From Ficedula albicollis (Eukaryota > Chordata > Aves > Passeriformes > Muscicapidae): DNA of 64,000 nucleotides. The notes under the pieces are model-generated. The model was not told the DNA's origin. It was given only the letters and a program-made list of their open reading frames with translations, and searched no databases. Below, piece by piece: positions 27,044 through 39,914 of the stretch; position 1 is the first letter of the stretch, and every line of letters starts with the position of its first letter. Where the stretch lies: assembly GCF_000247815.1 (NCBI RefSeq), contig NC_021677.1, positions 59,030,911 to 59,094,910 of the forward strand, written 5' to 3'. The translations under genes were made by a program, and so were the position numbers.

Positions 27044-27943
27044 TGAATCCAGCCCTGTGAAGAGGCAGCTGAGGTCAAGGCTGGGGGAATTTAGCTCTGT
27101 ATAAATCAGTCATGCTGAGTAATGTCACTTCCTCTGACCACTGCCTTCTCATCTGCCACATCTGAGTCAGCACAGCCCTCCTTTGTTTAAATGAGGTTTA
27201 TTTAAAGTGTTTCCCCTCCAGAGGTTTGGTGGTATCAGTCGTGTTCCTGTGGAAACTCCTCCCATCACCACTGGGCTCATGTAAATACCAGCTGAAGTTG
27301 GTTGTGGAGAAATATCTTTGGGAACAAGCTCTTAATTATCAATTTTTCATTGGCAAACATACAATGACATACAATTTTTAAATGCTTTTTTAGCGAAGAA
27401 AAATCACAGCTTATACTGTGGTGTATGAATATAATAATACATGAAATATACCTGAGAAAAATGTTTGTTTGGGACTAATCTTACATGAAAAGCTGAATCC
27501 AGCCCTGTGAAGAGGCAGCTGAGGTCAAGGCTGGGGGAATTTAGCTCTGTATAAATCAGTCATGCTGAGTAATGTCACTTCCTCTGACCACTGCCTTCTC
27601 ATCTGCCACATCTGAGTCAGCACAGCCCTCCTTTGTTTAAATGAGGTTTATTTAAAGTGTTTCCCCTCCAGAGGTTTGGTGGTATCAGTCGTGTTCCTGT
27701 GGAAACTCCTCCCATCACCACTGGGCTCATGTAAATACCAGCTGAAGTTGGTTGTGGAGAAATATCTTTGGGAACAAGCCCTTAATTATCAATTTTTCAT
27801 TGGCAAACATACAATGACATACAATTTTTAAATGCTTTTTTAGCGAAGAAAAATCACAGCTTATACTGTGGTGTATGAATATAATAATACATGAAATATA
27901 CCTGAGAAAAATGTTTGTTTGGGACTAATCTCACATGAAAAGC
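27044..27943. repeat. Near-identical tandem duplication, two 450-bp units
   Basis: The segment 27044-27493 (starting 'tgaatccagccctgtgaaga') is followed directly by a second copy at 27494-27943. The offset is exactly 450 bases over the whole length. By eye I find only two differences: t at 27330 versus c at 27780, and t at 27482 versus c at 27932. Identity is therefore above 99 percent. The unit is unique-looking DNA with no gene. It is either a very recent duplication or an assembly artefact such as two haplotypes joined end to end. Confidence 0.97.
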
Positions 27944-29260
27944 AACTTTGCAGATTGGTTGCAGAAGGAATCACACACCTGATTTTGATCAAATCTCTTC
28001 AGGTAATAAATATTAATAATCAAGGTGGAAATGTAAAAATCTGAGTTGCAGGTTTGTTTGTGTCCCTGCTGTGGAGAAACATTTGATATGATGAGAAGTG
28101 TTGGTGTAACATTCAATCACATGCTGGTTCCAGCCTCTGGCAGTCAGTAATAGCAAGATACTGCAGTTTGTATCATAATTATTTTTTAATAATATTCTTT
28201 AATATAGTATTTATAATATTAAAATCTTAACTATAAATATTTATCCACAGTAACAGCTCTACCCTTGCATTTCTGCTTCCATACCTAATATTTTTAATTG
28301 CTAAACAGAACTAGATTTCGTGCAACAGGAAATAGACAAACAAAAAAGCAAAGTCTTGAGTTAGGGATGGGATAGAGAAGGATTAAGCATGGATTTGAGA
28401 GATACCAGCTTATTTCAGTTAAACAGCTGGCTCCATTTTATAGTACAGTCATTGTTCTAATTGCAAAATTTTAAATTGTTGCCCAAATGCTTTCTTAGAT
28501 GCATCAGAAGTTTCATCAGGAGAAAAAAAGTAAATATGTTTTTGGTGGTCTGGAAAATGAGATAAAAGAAAATAGACGAAGGAAAGCAATATTTGAAGAG
28601 AAGTGCTTTGGCTGCACCCCCCATCCAAAAAAACCCCAAAATGGGAAGAGACCAGAATGTTTGGGGCTGGTAAGAGCCTCACCTGCCTGGATTTTCTGTG
28701 TTTCAGTGCAGTTGGCTGGTCCGAGTTGCAGCACTGTGATGCACCAAATGGTTTAGAAGATTAGTTGCTGCTCCTTTGGCTTACCCAAGAACTCTTTCCA
28801 CATGGATGCTTCAAAGATTATTTGGTGTAATTCCCAGCTTCTTAGACTTATCTGTAACACAAAATGCACATGGATATTATCCCTGCATGGCCTCCCCAGC
28901 TGCCAGTCACTGAGTTCTTTTTTCCTTCTTAATTTTCCTTGCCAGAACAATGTTTTCATAATTTCCTTTCTGTTCCTTGGATAGTTAAAACTTTATATTA
29001 CAGTCTGAAATTGGTTAATAAATTGAAAGGGAAAAAAAAGAAACAACAAAACCCCAAAGCCTTTAAAAGCACTGAAAGGCTAATTCTTCTATCTGAAGGT
29101 CCATCCAAGGGTGAAGAGCTGAGAAAGATGTATATCTTTCCAGAAAACATATTTTCCAGCTCAGGGAAGATTGTGCAAAAGGAATAGTTTTGAAAAATAC
29201 CAAGGAAAGATAAAATTGTACTTGTTAAAAATGCTTTATATGACCATGCAATATGTAGCA
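27944..29260. other. Non-coding unique DNA, no gene seen
   Basis: AT-rich, with a TAATATT-rich patch at 28170-28240. Overlapping short frames on both strands at 28449-28960 have no recognisable product. A C-run next to an A-run near 28615-28640 is low-complexity sequence. Confidence 0.55.
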
Positions 29261-29297
29261 TGAAGGAGTTTAACTGTGTTAAGTATCTGGAATATCA
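29261..29297. repeat. Left copy of direct repeat flanking a CR1
   Basis: The words 'tgaaggagtttaactgtgtt' at 29261-29280, continuing to 29297, recur with a few changes at 29463-29499, just beyond the CR1 fragment. The pair brackets the element like a diverged target-site duplication. Confidence 0.6.
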
Positions 29298-29304
29298 CAG
29301 ATAA

Positions 29305-29450
29305 CTGAATGGCCTGGGTTGGAAAGGACCTTAAAGATTACCTCATTTCAACCCCTGCCATGGGCAGAGACACCTTCCACTATCCCAGGTTGCTCCAAGC
29401 CCTGTCCAACATGGCCTGGAAAAACTTCCAGAGATGGGAATGGGTAATGA
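29305..29450 (-). mobile_element. CR1 LINE 3' fragment
   Basis: Antisense CR1: 'ggcctgggttggaaaggacc', 'cctgccatgggcagagacac', 'cttccactatcccaggttgc' and 'ccagagatggg' follow in the usual order of the 3' end. The terminal tail repeats at the left are eroded, and the 5' side is truncated after about 145 bp. A direct repeat brackets the copy. Confidence 0.92.
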
Positions 29451-29462
29451 AGAAGTGTAACC

Positions 29463-29499
29463 TGAAGGAGTGTAACTGTGTCAAGTATTCAGGAATCTG
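29463..29499. repeat. Right copy of direct repeat flanking a CR1
   Basis: 'tgaaggagtgtaactgtgtc' and the following bases match 29261-29297 with about five changes, consistent with an old target-site duplication or a pre-existing tandem repeat. Confidence 0.6.
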
Positions 29500-30863
29500 T
29501 AATTTGGTTTATTTATGTTTTCTTTCATTTGAGTTATTGAGAAGATGCTCTTGATGTTCATGACCAAATATAAGATCAGAGCCAAATAAATGGTAAAAAT
29601 TTCATTCAGGTTCCCATTTGCTGTTCTGAGAGGATTGTGTCTTGTAAAGTTTGCTGGCATTCCAGGAAATCCAGAGTCCCCTGGTGAGTTTACAACTGGA
29701 AAATGCTTCACAAGAAAAGAAAAAAAACTCCCCCAAACAATAAAGATTCTGTACCATAGTCTTTATGAAAGAAATGTCTTATTTGTTTTGCAGTAATATA
29801 AACAGTAAAGATCAACTTCATGTGAGCAAAGAACTGTAAATCATCTCAAATTCAGCAGTGACAACATTAAAAGAGATTTAATCAATAGCATGAAGCAAGA
29901 AAATATTATTATGTAAAGAGTGTTCTGGTGTCTACCTAACCTGGTACTAAATAAAGTGCCAGCCTACTCTCTACTGAGAAAAATCTCTTTTGAAGCTTAA
30001 GATCAAAAGCACTTTTTAAGCTTAAGCAACACCATACGGTTTCAATTCTTTCTTTCGAACAAGCACTTTAAAGAGCACAACTAAAATGCAACTGACAAAC
30101 TTGGAAAATCTTTTGTGCTGTTCCACTTGGATGATCTAATGAGAAAATGGCTCAGTTCTGTTGTAGCTAATGAGGTATAACATCTTCACTGAACCTGAAT
30201 ACAAACCAGATATTTCTCTGAAGATACAGTCTGAACAAGCTTCCATTGCTTCACTCATTCATTCTGCCATGTTTTTATTCAAGTGATGTCCAGTGAATAA
30301 AAGCAAGGGTCAGTTTTGATATAGAACATTTACACTCATTCCAAAAGTGCTTTGAGCTCTGTATGCAAACATTGTGGCTTCAAGTGGGAAAATGTGGTTA
30401 CTAACTTCTGAAGGCCCCAAGTCTGCAAACAGAGATGTTAATGCAGCCAGAGATCTGTGCTAGCACATTTTTGAGAGATGAACTTCTGAGACAGAACCTG
30501 AGTGTAGATGGATTTTAACCCACCTGGTTTCAGTAGCAACAATTAGTGTGAAGACTGAGGTTTGGCAAAGCAGTGAAATAATATCAAATCACAGCATTTG
30601 CTCTGGTAGGACCTGGAGGGTAATATCCTGATAAGAGCTTTATTTATAGAGTAAAATATTTATGGCAAGGAATTTATACAAAGATGAAATAAAGACATGG
30701 GTGTGGGAAGCAAAGGAGTGAGATTTAAGTGCATCAAATAGCATTTGCAGCTCAGCAACAGTTTAGATGTGGTTGAGCATGGTGACAGCACCCCAGCAGT
30801 AAAAAAATTTAGGAGATGGAGTAGAATATCTTGTGCTGTAGGTGTATACTGCTAGAGCTTCTT
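29500..30863. other. Non-coding unique DNA, no gene seen
   Basis: AT-rich sequence with no repeat family or long reading frame that I can name. Confidence 0.55.
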
Positions 30864-31112
30864 ATAGAACCATGGAATCCAAGAATGGTTTGGGTTGAAA
30901 GGGACCTTAAAGATCATCTTGTCCCTTGCCAAGGGCAGGGACACCTTCCACTATCCCAGGATGCTCTAAGCCCCATCCAACCTGGCCTGGAGCAATTCCA
31001 GGGATGAGGCAGCCACAGCTTCTCTGGGCAACCTGTGCCAGGGCCTCACCATCCTCACAGTCAGGAATTCCTTCCTCATACTGATCTAACCTGCCCTCTT
31101 TCAGATTTACAT
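30864..31112 (-). mobile_element. CR1 LINE 3' fragment
   Basis: A clear antisense CR1 3' end. The tail-derived 'atagaaccatggaatcc' is followed by 'ggtttgggttgaaagggacc', 'gggcagggacaccttccact', 'gccccatccaacctggcctg', 'gcagccacagcttctctggg' and 'ctgccctctttcag'. It is 5' truncated at about 250 bp. A 107-codon minus-strand frame crossing it is a by-product. Confidence 0.95.
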
Positions 31113-32464
31113 TTATGAATGCAGGTATAGCTGCATCAGCTTCATCAATAAAGCAATGAGGTGTTAGGAAAAGCTGAACAGGTTGATGAGGATGTGAAAA
31201 TAAAACTGTACTGGTGCTTCTCATCATCCTTAATACTTGTGTTTCAGATACATAAATAACTGTTTCTGTGCTTCATAAATACAAAACTGAGACAAAAGGA
31301 GAGAATTGGAGAACACAAAGTGGGAACAGACTCCACACTTCCTCATTTCTCAGTGGATCCTTCTGAGTAAACCAATGTTAAATTGTCTACTGCAGGCTTT
31401 TGAGGGGGAAGGAAGGAATTTCACTTATCAAACAAATCTCCAATGAAGTTTCATGCTGTGATACAAAAGATGCAGGTCTGCTGTGGGACAATGAGCTGTC
31501 TCAGTGAGTGGGGTCTTAGTGATAAAGGGGACTGCAGAGACAATGACCCTTCTGTTCACAGGAGACACGTGCTGGGCTGGCCTCCTCTCTGCTGCTGTTA
31601 TTCTTGTATTAAGGAAACCTAGCAGTGAATCCCAGTAAAAATCTCTGTCCCAGTGAATTTATACTGTAAAATGAGATGAGGCACAGCCAATGAATGCAGA
31701 CAGACTGACAGATGGGTGAGCACAAGAGGATAATGAGCGATGAAATCGGTCAGTGTGGCAGACAGTGACCACAGCAGATGCCCAGCTGTTGGGAAGCTTT
31801 CTTTGGAGCTTCACAGTCAGTGAGAATTTCAGGGCAAGGTCTGCAGGAGAACAACGAGGTCCAGGCAGCCCCTGGTCACAAAAGGGGCAGCAAAGGTTGA
31901 AATATGGCAGAAAGGGGTGTTGATGACCTGTAGCAGTGGTCATGCTCAAGGCACGAGGTAGGACACAACCTCACTCTCAACAAGAAGGATGGGGAAAGCA
32001 AGGCAGGACTGAATCCCAATAATGGAGACAAGGAGTTTGATGAGGAGGAACAGTGAGAGCTGACTCAAACCAACAAGCTTGTGTCAAAGCAATAAATAAA
32101 GACTATTTTCTATGTTAAAGTATTTCCTGTGGAAGAAGAGGGGACAAGATAGCATCTTTCAAAGCAGTATGTTCTTGCATTATCAAATTAAAGCTGAAAA
32201 TAACTGTGTAGGTGACAATCATCAAGAAGATAAACTGGAGTCCCAGGTAATGAGAAAAGATGGGCAAGGAAGTTCTAAAGGTGAGTATTGCACCTTGAAA
32301 TTACAGTTTCAAACATTCAGGCAGAATTGCTGTTAAACTGAAAAAAGAATAAGTTATATCTGAAACTTTTATGAAGAAAATATCAGATAGAGATACCCTG
32401 TGAAAGTGTGGGCATTTCTGCTCCTTCTCTTCTTGCTCCATGTGGATTTAGTTGCATGGCATTG
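31113..32464. other. Non-coding unique DNA, no gene seen
   Basis: Unique DNA. Around 31650-32100 it is slightly GC-richer and ends with overlapping AATAAA-like words near 32090-32100, but there is no other sign of a transcript. Confidence 0.5.
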
Positions 32465-32660
32465 TGTTGTGGTTTGACCCCAGCCCGCAACTGAGTTGCC
32501 ACCACTCATTTCTTCACCTCATTCCCCAGAGAAATAAGAAAAAAGGTAAAACCTGTGGGGTGAGATAAGAGCACTTTAATAATTGAAATTTTAAAAATAT
32601 TATAATAGTATCATTATAATAATACTAATGACAAGGGAGACAACAAAAAGAGAGCAAAAA
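32465..32660 (-). mobile_element. Endogenous retrovirus LTR fragment
   Basis: The edge 'tgttgtggtttgaccccagc' at 32465, followed by 'gcaactgagttgccaccact', 'ggtaaaacctgtggggtgag' and a poly-adenylation-like signal on the minus strand (ATTAAA, plus-strand 32575-32580), matches an LTR type I know to be frequent in bird genomes. On the minus strand it ends ...CA, as an LTR should. The AT-rich microsatellite-like part at 32585-32630 is also typical of this family. The upstream part is truncated or too diverged to follow, and I see no internal viral genes. Confidence 0.6.
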
Positions 32661-33387
32661 TGAAACCTCAAAAATTAGCCTGTATCTTTTATTTTTTCCA
32701 ACTTTACAAACCCTGAGGTTGCTATAGAAATTTTTATCTAGAAGGAGGAAAAAAATCTATTTTAATGCTATGATAACTGCATTAAGGACCCATTATGGAT
32801 TGCATTGATATTGTCCTTGGTATCTGAATAACACTTATTTTACTTGTTCAAGGGGCTGGTAGGCAGCTCCCATCCTTTCTTGTGCATTTGCTGGCTGTCA
32901 AAACACAAGCAATGATCAGTAGTTCTACCTCAGCAAAAGCCACTCATAATTTCTGAATTGCTTGTGTATTGTTTTGAACCACTTCAGTGACAGTGGGTGA
33001 CAATGTCTTTGATTTCATCTGTCTGCCATCTCTACTTAAAACAAAAAATCTTGAGAAACAAGGCTTAGGTCCATCATTATGATTGGCAGTGCTTATATAT
33101 GTAATTATGAAGAGTATATATGGATGGCTGCAATTTGATTAATCACTGGAACAGATTTTGTGGGATTTATATCTGTATACTATAAAAGAGATGTGTTGGA
33201 AAATTAAACCTATTACTTGGAGGTGTAAATATTACATGTATGCACTCCCCCTCTGTGGAAGATAGGTTAAATCTGCTGCATCCAGGCCATGAAAATCAAA
33301 CAAATAGAGAAACAAACCTCTTCTTCTGGTCATGGAAGTCTGAGAAAAGAAAACAGCTGTAAATGCTGCTTAATTTAGTAAAATACT
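32661..33387. other. Non-coding DNA, nothing recognised
   Basis: AT-rich sequence. It could include more of the LTR at its left side, but no boundary is visible. Confidence 0.45.
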
Positions 33388-33427
33388 TATAGAACCATAG
33401 AATAGTTTGGGTTGGAAGGGACCTATT
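33388..33427 (-). mobile_element. Short CR1 LINE 3' tail fragment
   Basis: 'atagaaccatagaatagttt' followed by 'gggttggaagggacct' is the last 40 bp or so of a CR1 3' end in reverse. The remainder is absent, either from extreme 5' truncation or from later deletion. Confidence 0.88.
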
Positions 33428-36400
33428 TGGTACTTCTGCATGCATTCTCACAGCAGTTAAATGACAATATGGCTAAATAAATCAACATGCACTGTTCACT
33501 CATCTGCTTGTGAAAGCTTCCTTTATGTTCTGTCTGACCTGTAATTAGGCAACGTGAGCTAATAGATTAGTAAGAAAGAGAAGGGAAAACAAGAGTTCTC
33601 ATTTTAACTTTGCTTCTTCCTTTTGACCCAGCTAATGCAACAATGGGCTTGGTAGCCCAAATTTCCACAAAACCACTAAATATTGCTGATTGCTGAGCAG
33701 GTAGAGGACATGAGATGATGTCATTCATACATCACACACAAAACAATATCCAAAATGTGCATAAGTGGGAAATATTAATTTGTGTTAAGGTGTGTAAATG
33801 TGTACTGTGCATGCTTTACTACACAGGCTTATCTCCAAAAGGCTGCAAAAAGGAAGAGCTGATTCAATTTCTGGAGAAAGTGTCAAGAGGATCTGGGGAG
33901 TGCTTAACACATTTTTTTTGTCCCTAGAACACCTCATGCATAAGAAAGAAAACAACAGTAATTGAGAGGAGAGTATCCAGTAGTGGAAAATTGAAAGCAG
34001 AGAGAATAAATGGAGAAACAAAGAAATAGATGGTAAGAAGTAAAAACTTTTTAAAAAAAATATGGAAACAGCAAATGCAGAAAAGGGGAGGGGAAAATTT
34101 GCATGTATATCTATAACAAAATTTATCTTGACAATATTACTGTACTATTACTAACTGAAGATGGTAGAAGCATCAATAAATCTGAAATGAAGTGTAGGTA
34201 TTTACTAAATACTTTTGTGCAGCCTTTGTGGAGAAAAAAAGTCGATGTTATGCATGTCATACAGTAATAATGAAATAATTTCCATTTCAGTATTGACTTA
34301 AATGTTGTTAAATAGCAACTACTGAACTAAAAGCTGTTTTAATCAGTGACTCTGAGCAAGTCACATTCGAAGAAGCTGGCTGAGAAACATCATGGAATAT
34401 TTATGTTGATTTGCACTAAATTTTGGAATGTCAGGTTTCAGGGATATTTAAGAAAGGTACATTTTCTTATTATTTAAGAAAGGAAAGGAGAGGAAGCTGG
34501 AAGGTATTAGAGTGAAAAAAATTCCACCAACAAGAGGGGCATTCCTACAGTTACTGAACAGTTATTTCAAGATTAGTCTGTGTATGGAATGTTCATCTCC
34601 CATGAGGAAACAGACTCAAATGAGCACAGAAATTTGTGATTTTGTGATGAATGGCCCAACAGCCCATACCCATGAGTGCTTCTGTCAATGTCCCTTTGCC
34701 CCTGAAAATCTGAGAACAAATTCATGTTTTTCCCACCCTCCAGATGCTGAACATAGAAAAAGAATGAAGGCAAGAAGAGCTGGGTGAAGTTTTGAGAAGA
34801 ATGCACACAACAGCTGGGCTCTGTGGGGTTCTGTGATGCTCTGCCCCTCTTACTTCCATAAAATTGACCAATGTGTAGAGGGGACTCAATGTATAGAGGG
34901 AATTCTGCGTGGTGACTTTTTGAGACTTGTCTGAGTTGGTGAAGCTGAGTTTGACAGTGGCTGTTCCCTTATGTTGCAGAAATGAGTAAATGAATCCTGA
35001 CAGGTCCCGGAAGTTTCAGCCCTGAAAAAGTGCACTGATGAGAAATGCAGACTGAAAGGTGATTTGAAAATGCTTTTTAGGACACAGGCAGATCCAACAT
35101 TGATGGGGAAAAGAAGATGAAGGGAGTAGGGCTGTCTCCTTCAGAGGATGATGAAAAGAATTTAACTTATGAAATGAGCAGAGGAAAGGAGAGTTAATGG
35201 CAGGATGAAGGATTGCTCAGACTACACACAGTGCTGCAGAAGAACTTTGGATGAATATTAAAAAAAACCTTCTTTATGCTCAGAAAAGGTGCAGTAATCT
35301 GAACTGACTGAACTCATTGATTCTAACAAGGAGTTGTGACTGCCATCAGAGCATTATACAGTGTAAGACAGCTGAATTTTCACAGGTCAGGCTCAAGGGA
35401 CTGAAATACTATCTCAAGATATTTCTCACCATCTGAATGTATAGTTCTAAAATTTTGTTGTGTCATGTGTTACAAATTTAGGAAGGGAAACGAAATGTCA
35501 GTGATCAATCTGATTGGATATACATGGACACAATCTCCCAGATCAAATCAGCAGAGGTGGTTCCCTTGCTCAGAAGGAAATCCTTTGCAGAAAGGTGAAA
35601 AAAATTAAATATGTGCCTGACCCCCTATGCAAAGAAGGGTCCAAAATACAGATGATGGCAGCCTGGTAGAGTTGGTTGGATGAAGAAGTGACCTAACAAG
35701 CTGTTCATAAAGAGCTAAGAAAATACAAGGTGATGCCCCACCTGCCATATGTGTGCAAACCAAACAAGCAAAACCAGCAATCTACTGGGTTTCTTCAAGC
35801 TCAGAAGAGGTAGAAAAGGGGAGATCCAAAGCTACTGATGCTGAAGGCACCTCCTTCCTCCATGGAGTGCAGGAGAGATAAAAATGTATTTTAGAAGCTG
35901 ATGGCTCTTGCTTCCTTTGGCACATCCTTGCTGCCCATAGTCACAGGGCCACCTCTGAGCACAGCTGCTCCCTCTGTGTTACCTGATTTGGGAGCTTTTG
36001 TCCAGGCAGTATTGATTCAATCTGACTGTAGCTCAGCCATAATCCATGGAAAAAGGAAACACAGTTAATCAAACAGAATGTTCCTCTGCTAACACATTAG
36101 CAAAACTGCCAGTTACGCTTTCCTGATTCAGGAATTTGAGCTTTAGAGTGGTGATTGGTCAGTTTAAGAAAGTTTGGTGCAATTCACTGATTTGGGATCA
36201 GATTACTGCAGCAGAACTGTAAAATGGAAAGAGTAGTTGCAATCAGCTTGGTGATGAGTGATTGCTGTTGTTACAAGGCCCACAAACAACAGGGTATTAA
36301 AGGAGATTAAAGACTATTTTCAATCAAAGGAAATTAGTTTATCATTAGTATTACTACAAAAAAATAGACGAGACTGTGTTATTAATCCCCCTTGGCATTA

Positions 36401-39061
36401 GGGAGGAAGATTAAACATGAAAGACACGAGATTGTTCTATAAATTCACACTGCACACATTTCTGAACTGGTCTGCAAACACCATATCCACTGTTCTGAAT
36501 TAAGTAAAAAAAGACAAATGAGAGCAGAAAAAAGACAAATGTCAATACCATGTGTGTATTTTGCTGTCCCAGTTGTGAAATGAGTTTTTTAGACAGGATC
36601 TGACTTTGGACACTTGGCAGCAAGCTTTCTGTAAAGGTAAGGCAGTCAGGGATCCTGACTATAATCAATTTGTATGACTGGGACATTTCCCATACTACCA
36701 TGGTTGTTAGCAATCATTGTTCAACAGAGAAAAGATCACAGAGTCCCAGTCAAAAAAATTCAGATTATATTGTCAGGGTCCAAATCATTGAGTATTGTAT
36801 CTAGGTTGTCTGTAAGACAATCACTTTAATAATCAGTACCATTAGGTTGCTTTTTTAATGACTAAAGAACATTTCTGGCTGCATTATTTTATTTTCCTAA
36901 GAATTTCTTGTACCCTTTGTGAATCCCTTCTCTCTGATGTCACAAAACATACATGACACATGCTGAAGCATTAATTTTCCTGGCAATTTTTCTAAACATG
37001 AATTCCCTAATGCACACAGAATGAAGTGCTACAGTTATCAGCAGAAATGTGTTTTCCTCTAGCAATTCTGTATTCTAATAACAAATTGAACTGACAGAGC
37101 AGCTTTTAACCTTTCATACTGGGCAGATTAACATGATTTCAGCTGATGGATCAGAACAGGTTAGGATGACCTTGGATCTTCCTCCACTGAGTCTTGTGGC
37201 TTTTTGCTAGGTCACTTTCCTGAGGAAACAAGCTAATGGGATTATGCTATCTGTATATCCATCTGCTGGCCTTACTGCTAATTTTTAAATCTATTGATGA
37301 GTTTTGGACCAATTTATCAGACCAGCATTTCTTGCCTTCCTACAAATTCTGTGGAAATGAGCAGCTGAATAAGTGTTATAAACTGATGGTCCCTATGAAG
37401 GAACAGCTGCAATTTTAGCTCAAATACAATGCCTGGCACTGGAGGATCCAGGAGAGATTGACAATCCTGTTGTGATTGATCTGAGAAACCTTGAGAATTC
37501 ACACCTGATTAAACACTGGGTAACCCAAAGACAAGGCTCTCTCCTAAAGCAAACCAGTTTCCCACACTCCTGCTGCTCATCACCAACTACTTAATTAGTT
37601 TATAATTTTAGGTGGTCTTTCAAGGTGAGAGGTGGTGCTCAGAGGGTTATTCTCAGTGTTTGCTGGCTTGAAATTAGGTGTGCTGGCTCCCTCCTTGCAA
37701 TCTGCTTTTCATAATGGTATTCAGTAGAACTCAAATTTTAATCCTGCCTGATCACAAGAAATGGATTAGTGTCGAGGGTTCAACATGCACATGGCAAAGC
37801 TCATTTGGCTTTAGACATGAAATATTCCTAAGCCTCTAAATTGTAAGGCAGGGTATATTTGAAGGGTCAGCATTAGGAAACTGCGTTGCTGTATATGTAG
37901 TAGAGAATTTATGTTTGTAGAATTTTCTAGGAGAATTAATGTTTCAACATTATACTTCTGTGACATCAGAAAAAGGTTGGGTTCAGATTTGGTAGAATAA
38001 ATAAACTGAGCACAGCTGCTGAATATTCTAATGAATAATTCTCAGGGCCAATTTCTACAGATCAGGGGGAAAATGCAAAGGAGCTGGCTGACATTTCCTG
38101 AGTCACTCTGGTTCTGTCATTACCTTTGCCACCTGTGTCTTTTCTCTTTAAAAAATTGCTCAGTTCTCTTGCAGCTTTACTGACACTCTCCTTTGAAATA
38201 CTTCCAGAGCATTTAGAATTCTTGGAATCCTTAAATGAAGCAAGTAGATTAAGCATTTGATCTTGGATTTAAAAGAACAAATGTGTCTCAGAAGCACCTC
38301 CATTGTACAACCCTGATGTTCTAAAAAGGAAATTTTTCATGTGCTGCAAACAGGCACAAGCAAAATGTCACCAGAGTGACACAGAAACTTGATCTAAAAA
38401 ATGTAAGGCTGTCTAGGAGATGTTTAAAGATGCAGAAACACTAAACACTTCATCAATACACACTCATTTACATTAAAAGCATCTTCACCCTCTCAAGTAT
38501 ACAGATTAAAGTAAATATTCATGAGCCCTGCTGGGCCAGGCCGTAGCCCTTTTATTGTACTATAGCAGAAGTGAATGAAAAATAGGAAAAGTGATAGCAG
38601 TGAGAATTAGACAGTTGTTAGAAACACAGATTGCTGAAAATAGAAGATAAAATTGTCAATGAAAATTTGATGGCTCATCCAGACCACAGCCAGGACCTAA
38701 GGAAATTGAATGAATGCTGTGGGATTGAGCCTGCTTTAGGATTTAAAAATAGTCAGTCAGAATACAGAAGAGGAACTCCAATGAATGCTTTTCTACACCT
38801 TTGGGAAGAACCATGATGAGATCCTTTTAATTTGCATGGGTAAGAGAAAACAGTTTGTATTTCATTTGCAACTAAAAAGAATCTAAACATGCTAATGTTT
38901 TTAAAGCAGGCATTTTTCAGTCAGGGATGTTAATGAATCACTTGCAGAAGTTTCAGTTTTCATTTTACACAAATTGCAGCAAGCTTGGGAACTTGTAGAA
39001 GGTTATGAGCAATATGAAGTGATAATAATTTTGAAGATAAATGTCTTTAAACAGAAAGACA
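33428..39061. other. Non-coding unique DNA, no gene seen
   Basis: A long interval without recognised repeats. Reading frames reach only about 100 codons. The words 'gttctgtgatgctctg' near 34830 resemble a CR1 tail, but the preceding sequence does not match CR1, so it is not called. Confidence 0.55.
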
Positions 39062-39292
39062 GTAGGTTTAGATTAGGAAAAAACTCTTGACTGTGAGGTT
39101 GGCGAGGTCCTGGCACAGGTTTCCCAGGGAAGCTGTGGTTGCTCTGTCTCTGGAAATGTTCCAGACCAGGTGGGTTGTTCCATGGCTTGGAACAGCCTGG
39201 TCTAGTGCAGGGTGTCTCTGCCCATGGCAGGGGCTGGAACATGATGATTTTCAGGGTTCCTTCCAACCCAGAGTATTCTATGATTCTCTGAT
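39062..39292 (+). mobile_element. CR1 LINE 3' fragment, plus strand
   Basis: A sense CR1: 'gtttagattaggaaaaaact', 'gaggtcctggcacaggtttc', 'gcagggtgtctctgcccatg', 'gggttccttccaacccagag' and the tail 'attctatgattctctg' appear in order. It is 5' truncated with moderate divergence. It is one of only two plus-strand CR1 copies in the window. Confidence 0.95.
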
Positions 39293-39802
39293 TTTCCACT
39301 CCATTGTTTCTGTTTGTCAAAGATAGTTACTCTTGCATTCTGGATTCAGCAGAGTTTGAACATGACTGTTTCCAAGATCATGCTAGAATAAACATTTTGA
39401 TACCAGCCAAGATCTCTGTAGGATCAGTGTTTAATTTCTGACCTGCTGCCAGAAGCAAGGACAAAGCTTCTATCTTCACAAAACCCAGAAAATGAAATTT
39501 ACATTATGAAAACAGTTACAGAAATTTTCCTGAATATTTCCTTTTTAATAGCACCCGGTATAAGTTGCAACAAAACAGAACATTAGGTTTCATTCATCCT
39601 GGAATATTTTGTGATGCTTCTGTGACTTCTTAATTAGAAATAAGGACTCAGTCCAGGTCAATGATAGCCTTTAACTGCCCAGTGACACTTAGCTGAAATG
39701 TGGCTGGCTTGAAGATAAAATATTTTAAAATTTCTAATGTAACTTATATGCAAGAAATAGGCTTGCATTTCCTATCTGTTTGGTGTACTGCCAGAACTTT
39801 GC
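39293..39802. other. Non-coding unique DNA, no gene seen
   Basis: AT-rich, no repeat or gene recognised. Confidence 0.5.
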
Positions 39803-39914
39803 CATGATTCCAGCAGAGCCACTGTGCCATCTATGCTCATGTTGTTTGTTCAAAACATCATGATTCCAGCACAGCCACTGTGCCATCTATGATCATGTTG
39901 TTTGCTCAAAACAC
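39803..39914. repeat. Tandem duplication, two 56-bp units
   Basis: 'catgattccagcagagccac' at 39803 recurs at 39859 with an offset of 56 through 39914. There are only a few substitutions (cagag/cacag, gctc/gatc, gttc/gctc and the last base). This is a local duplication of unique DNA. Confidence 0.93.

Noticed and set aside
34825..34845. CR1-tail-like words
   Set aside because: The upstream sequence does not match the CR1 3' end.
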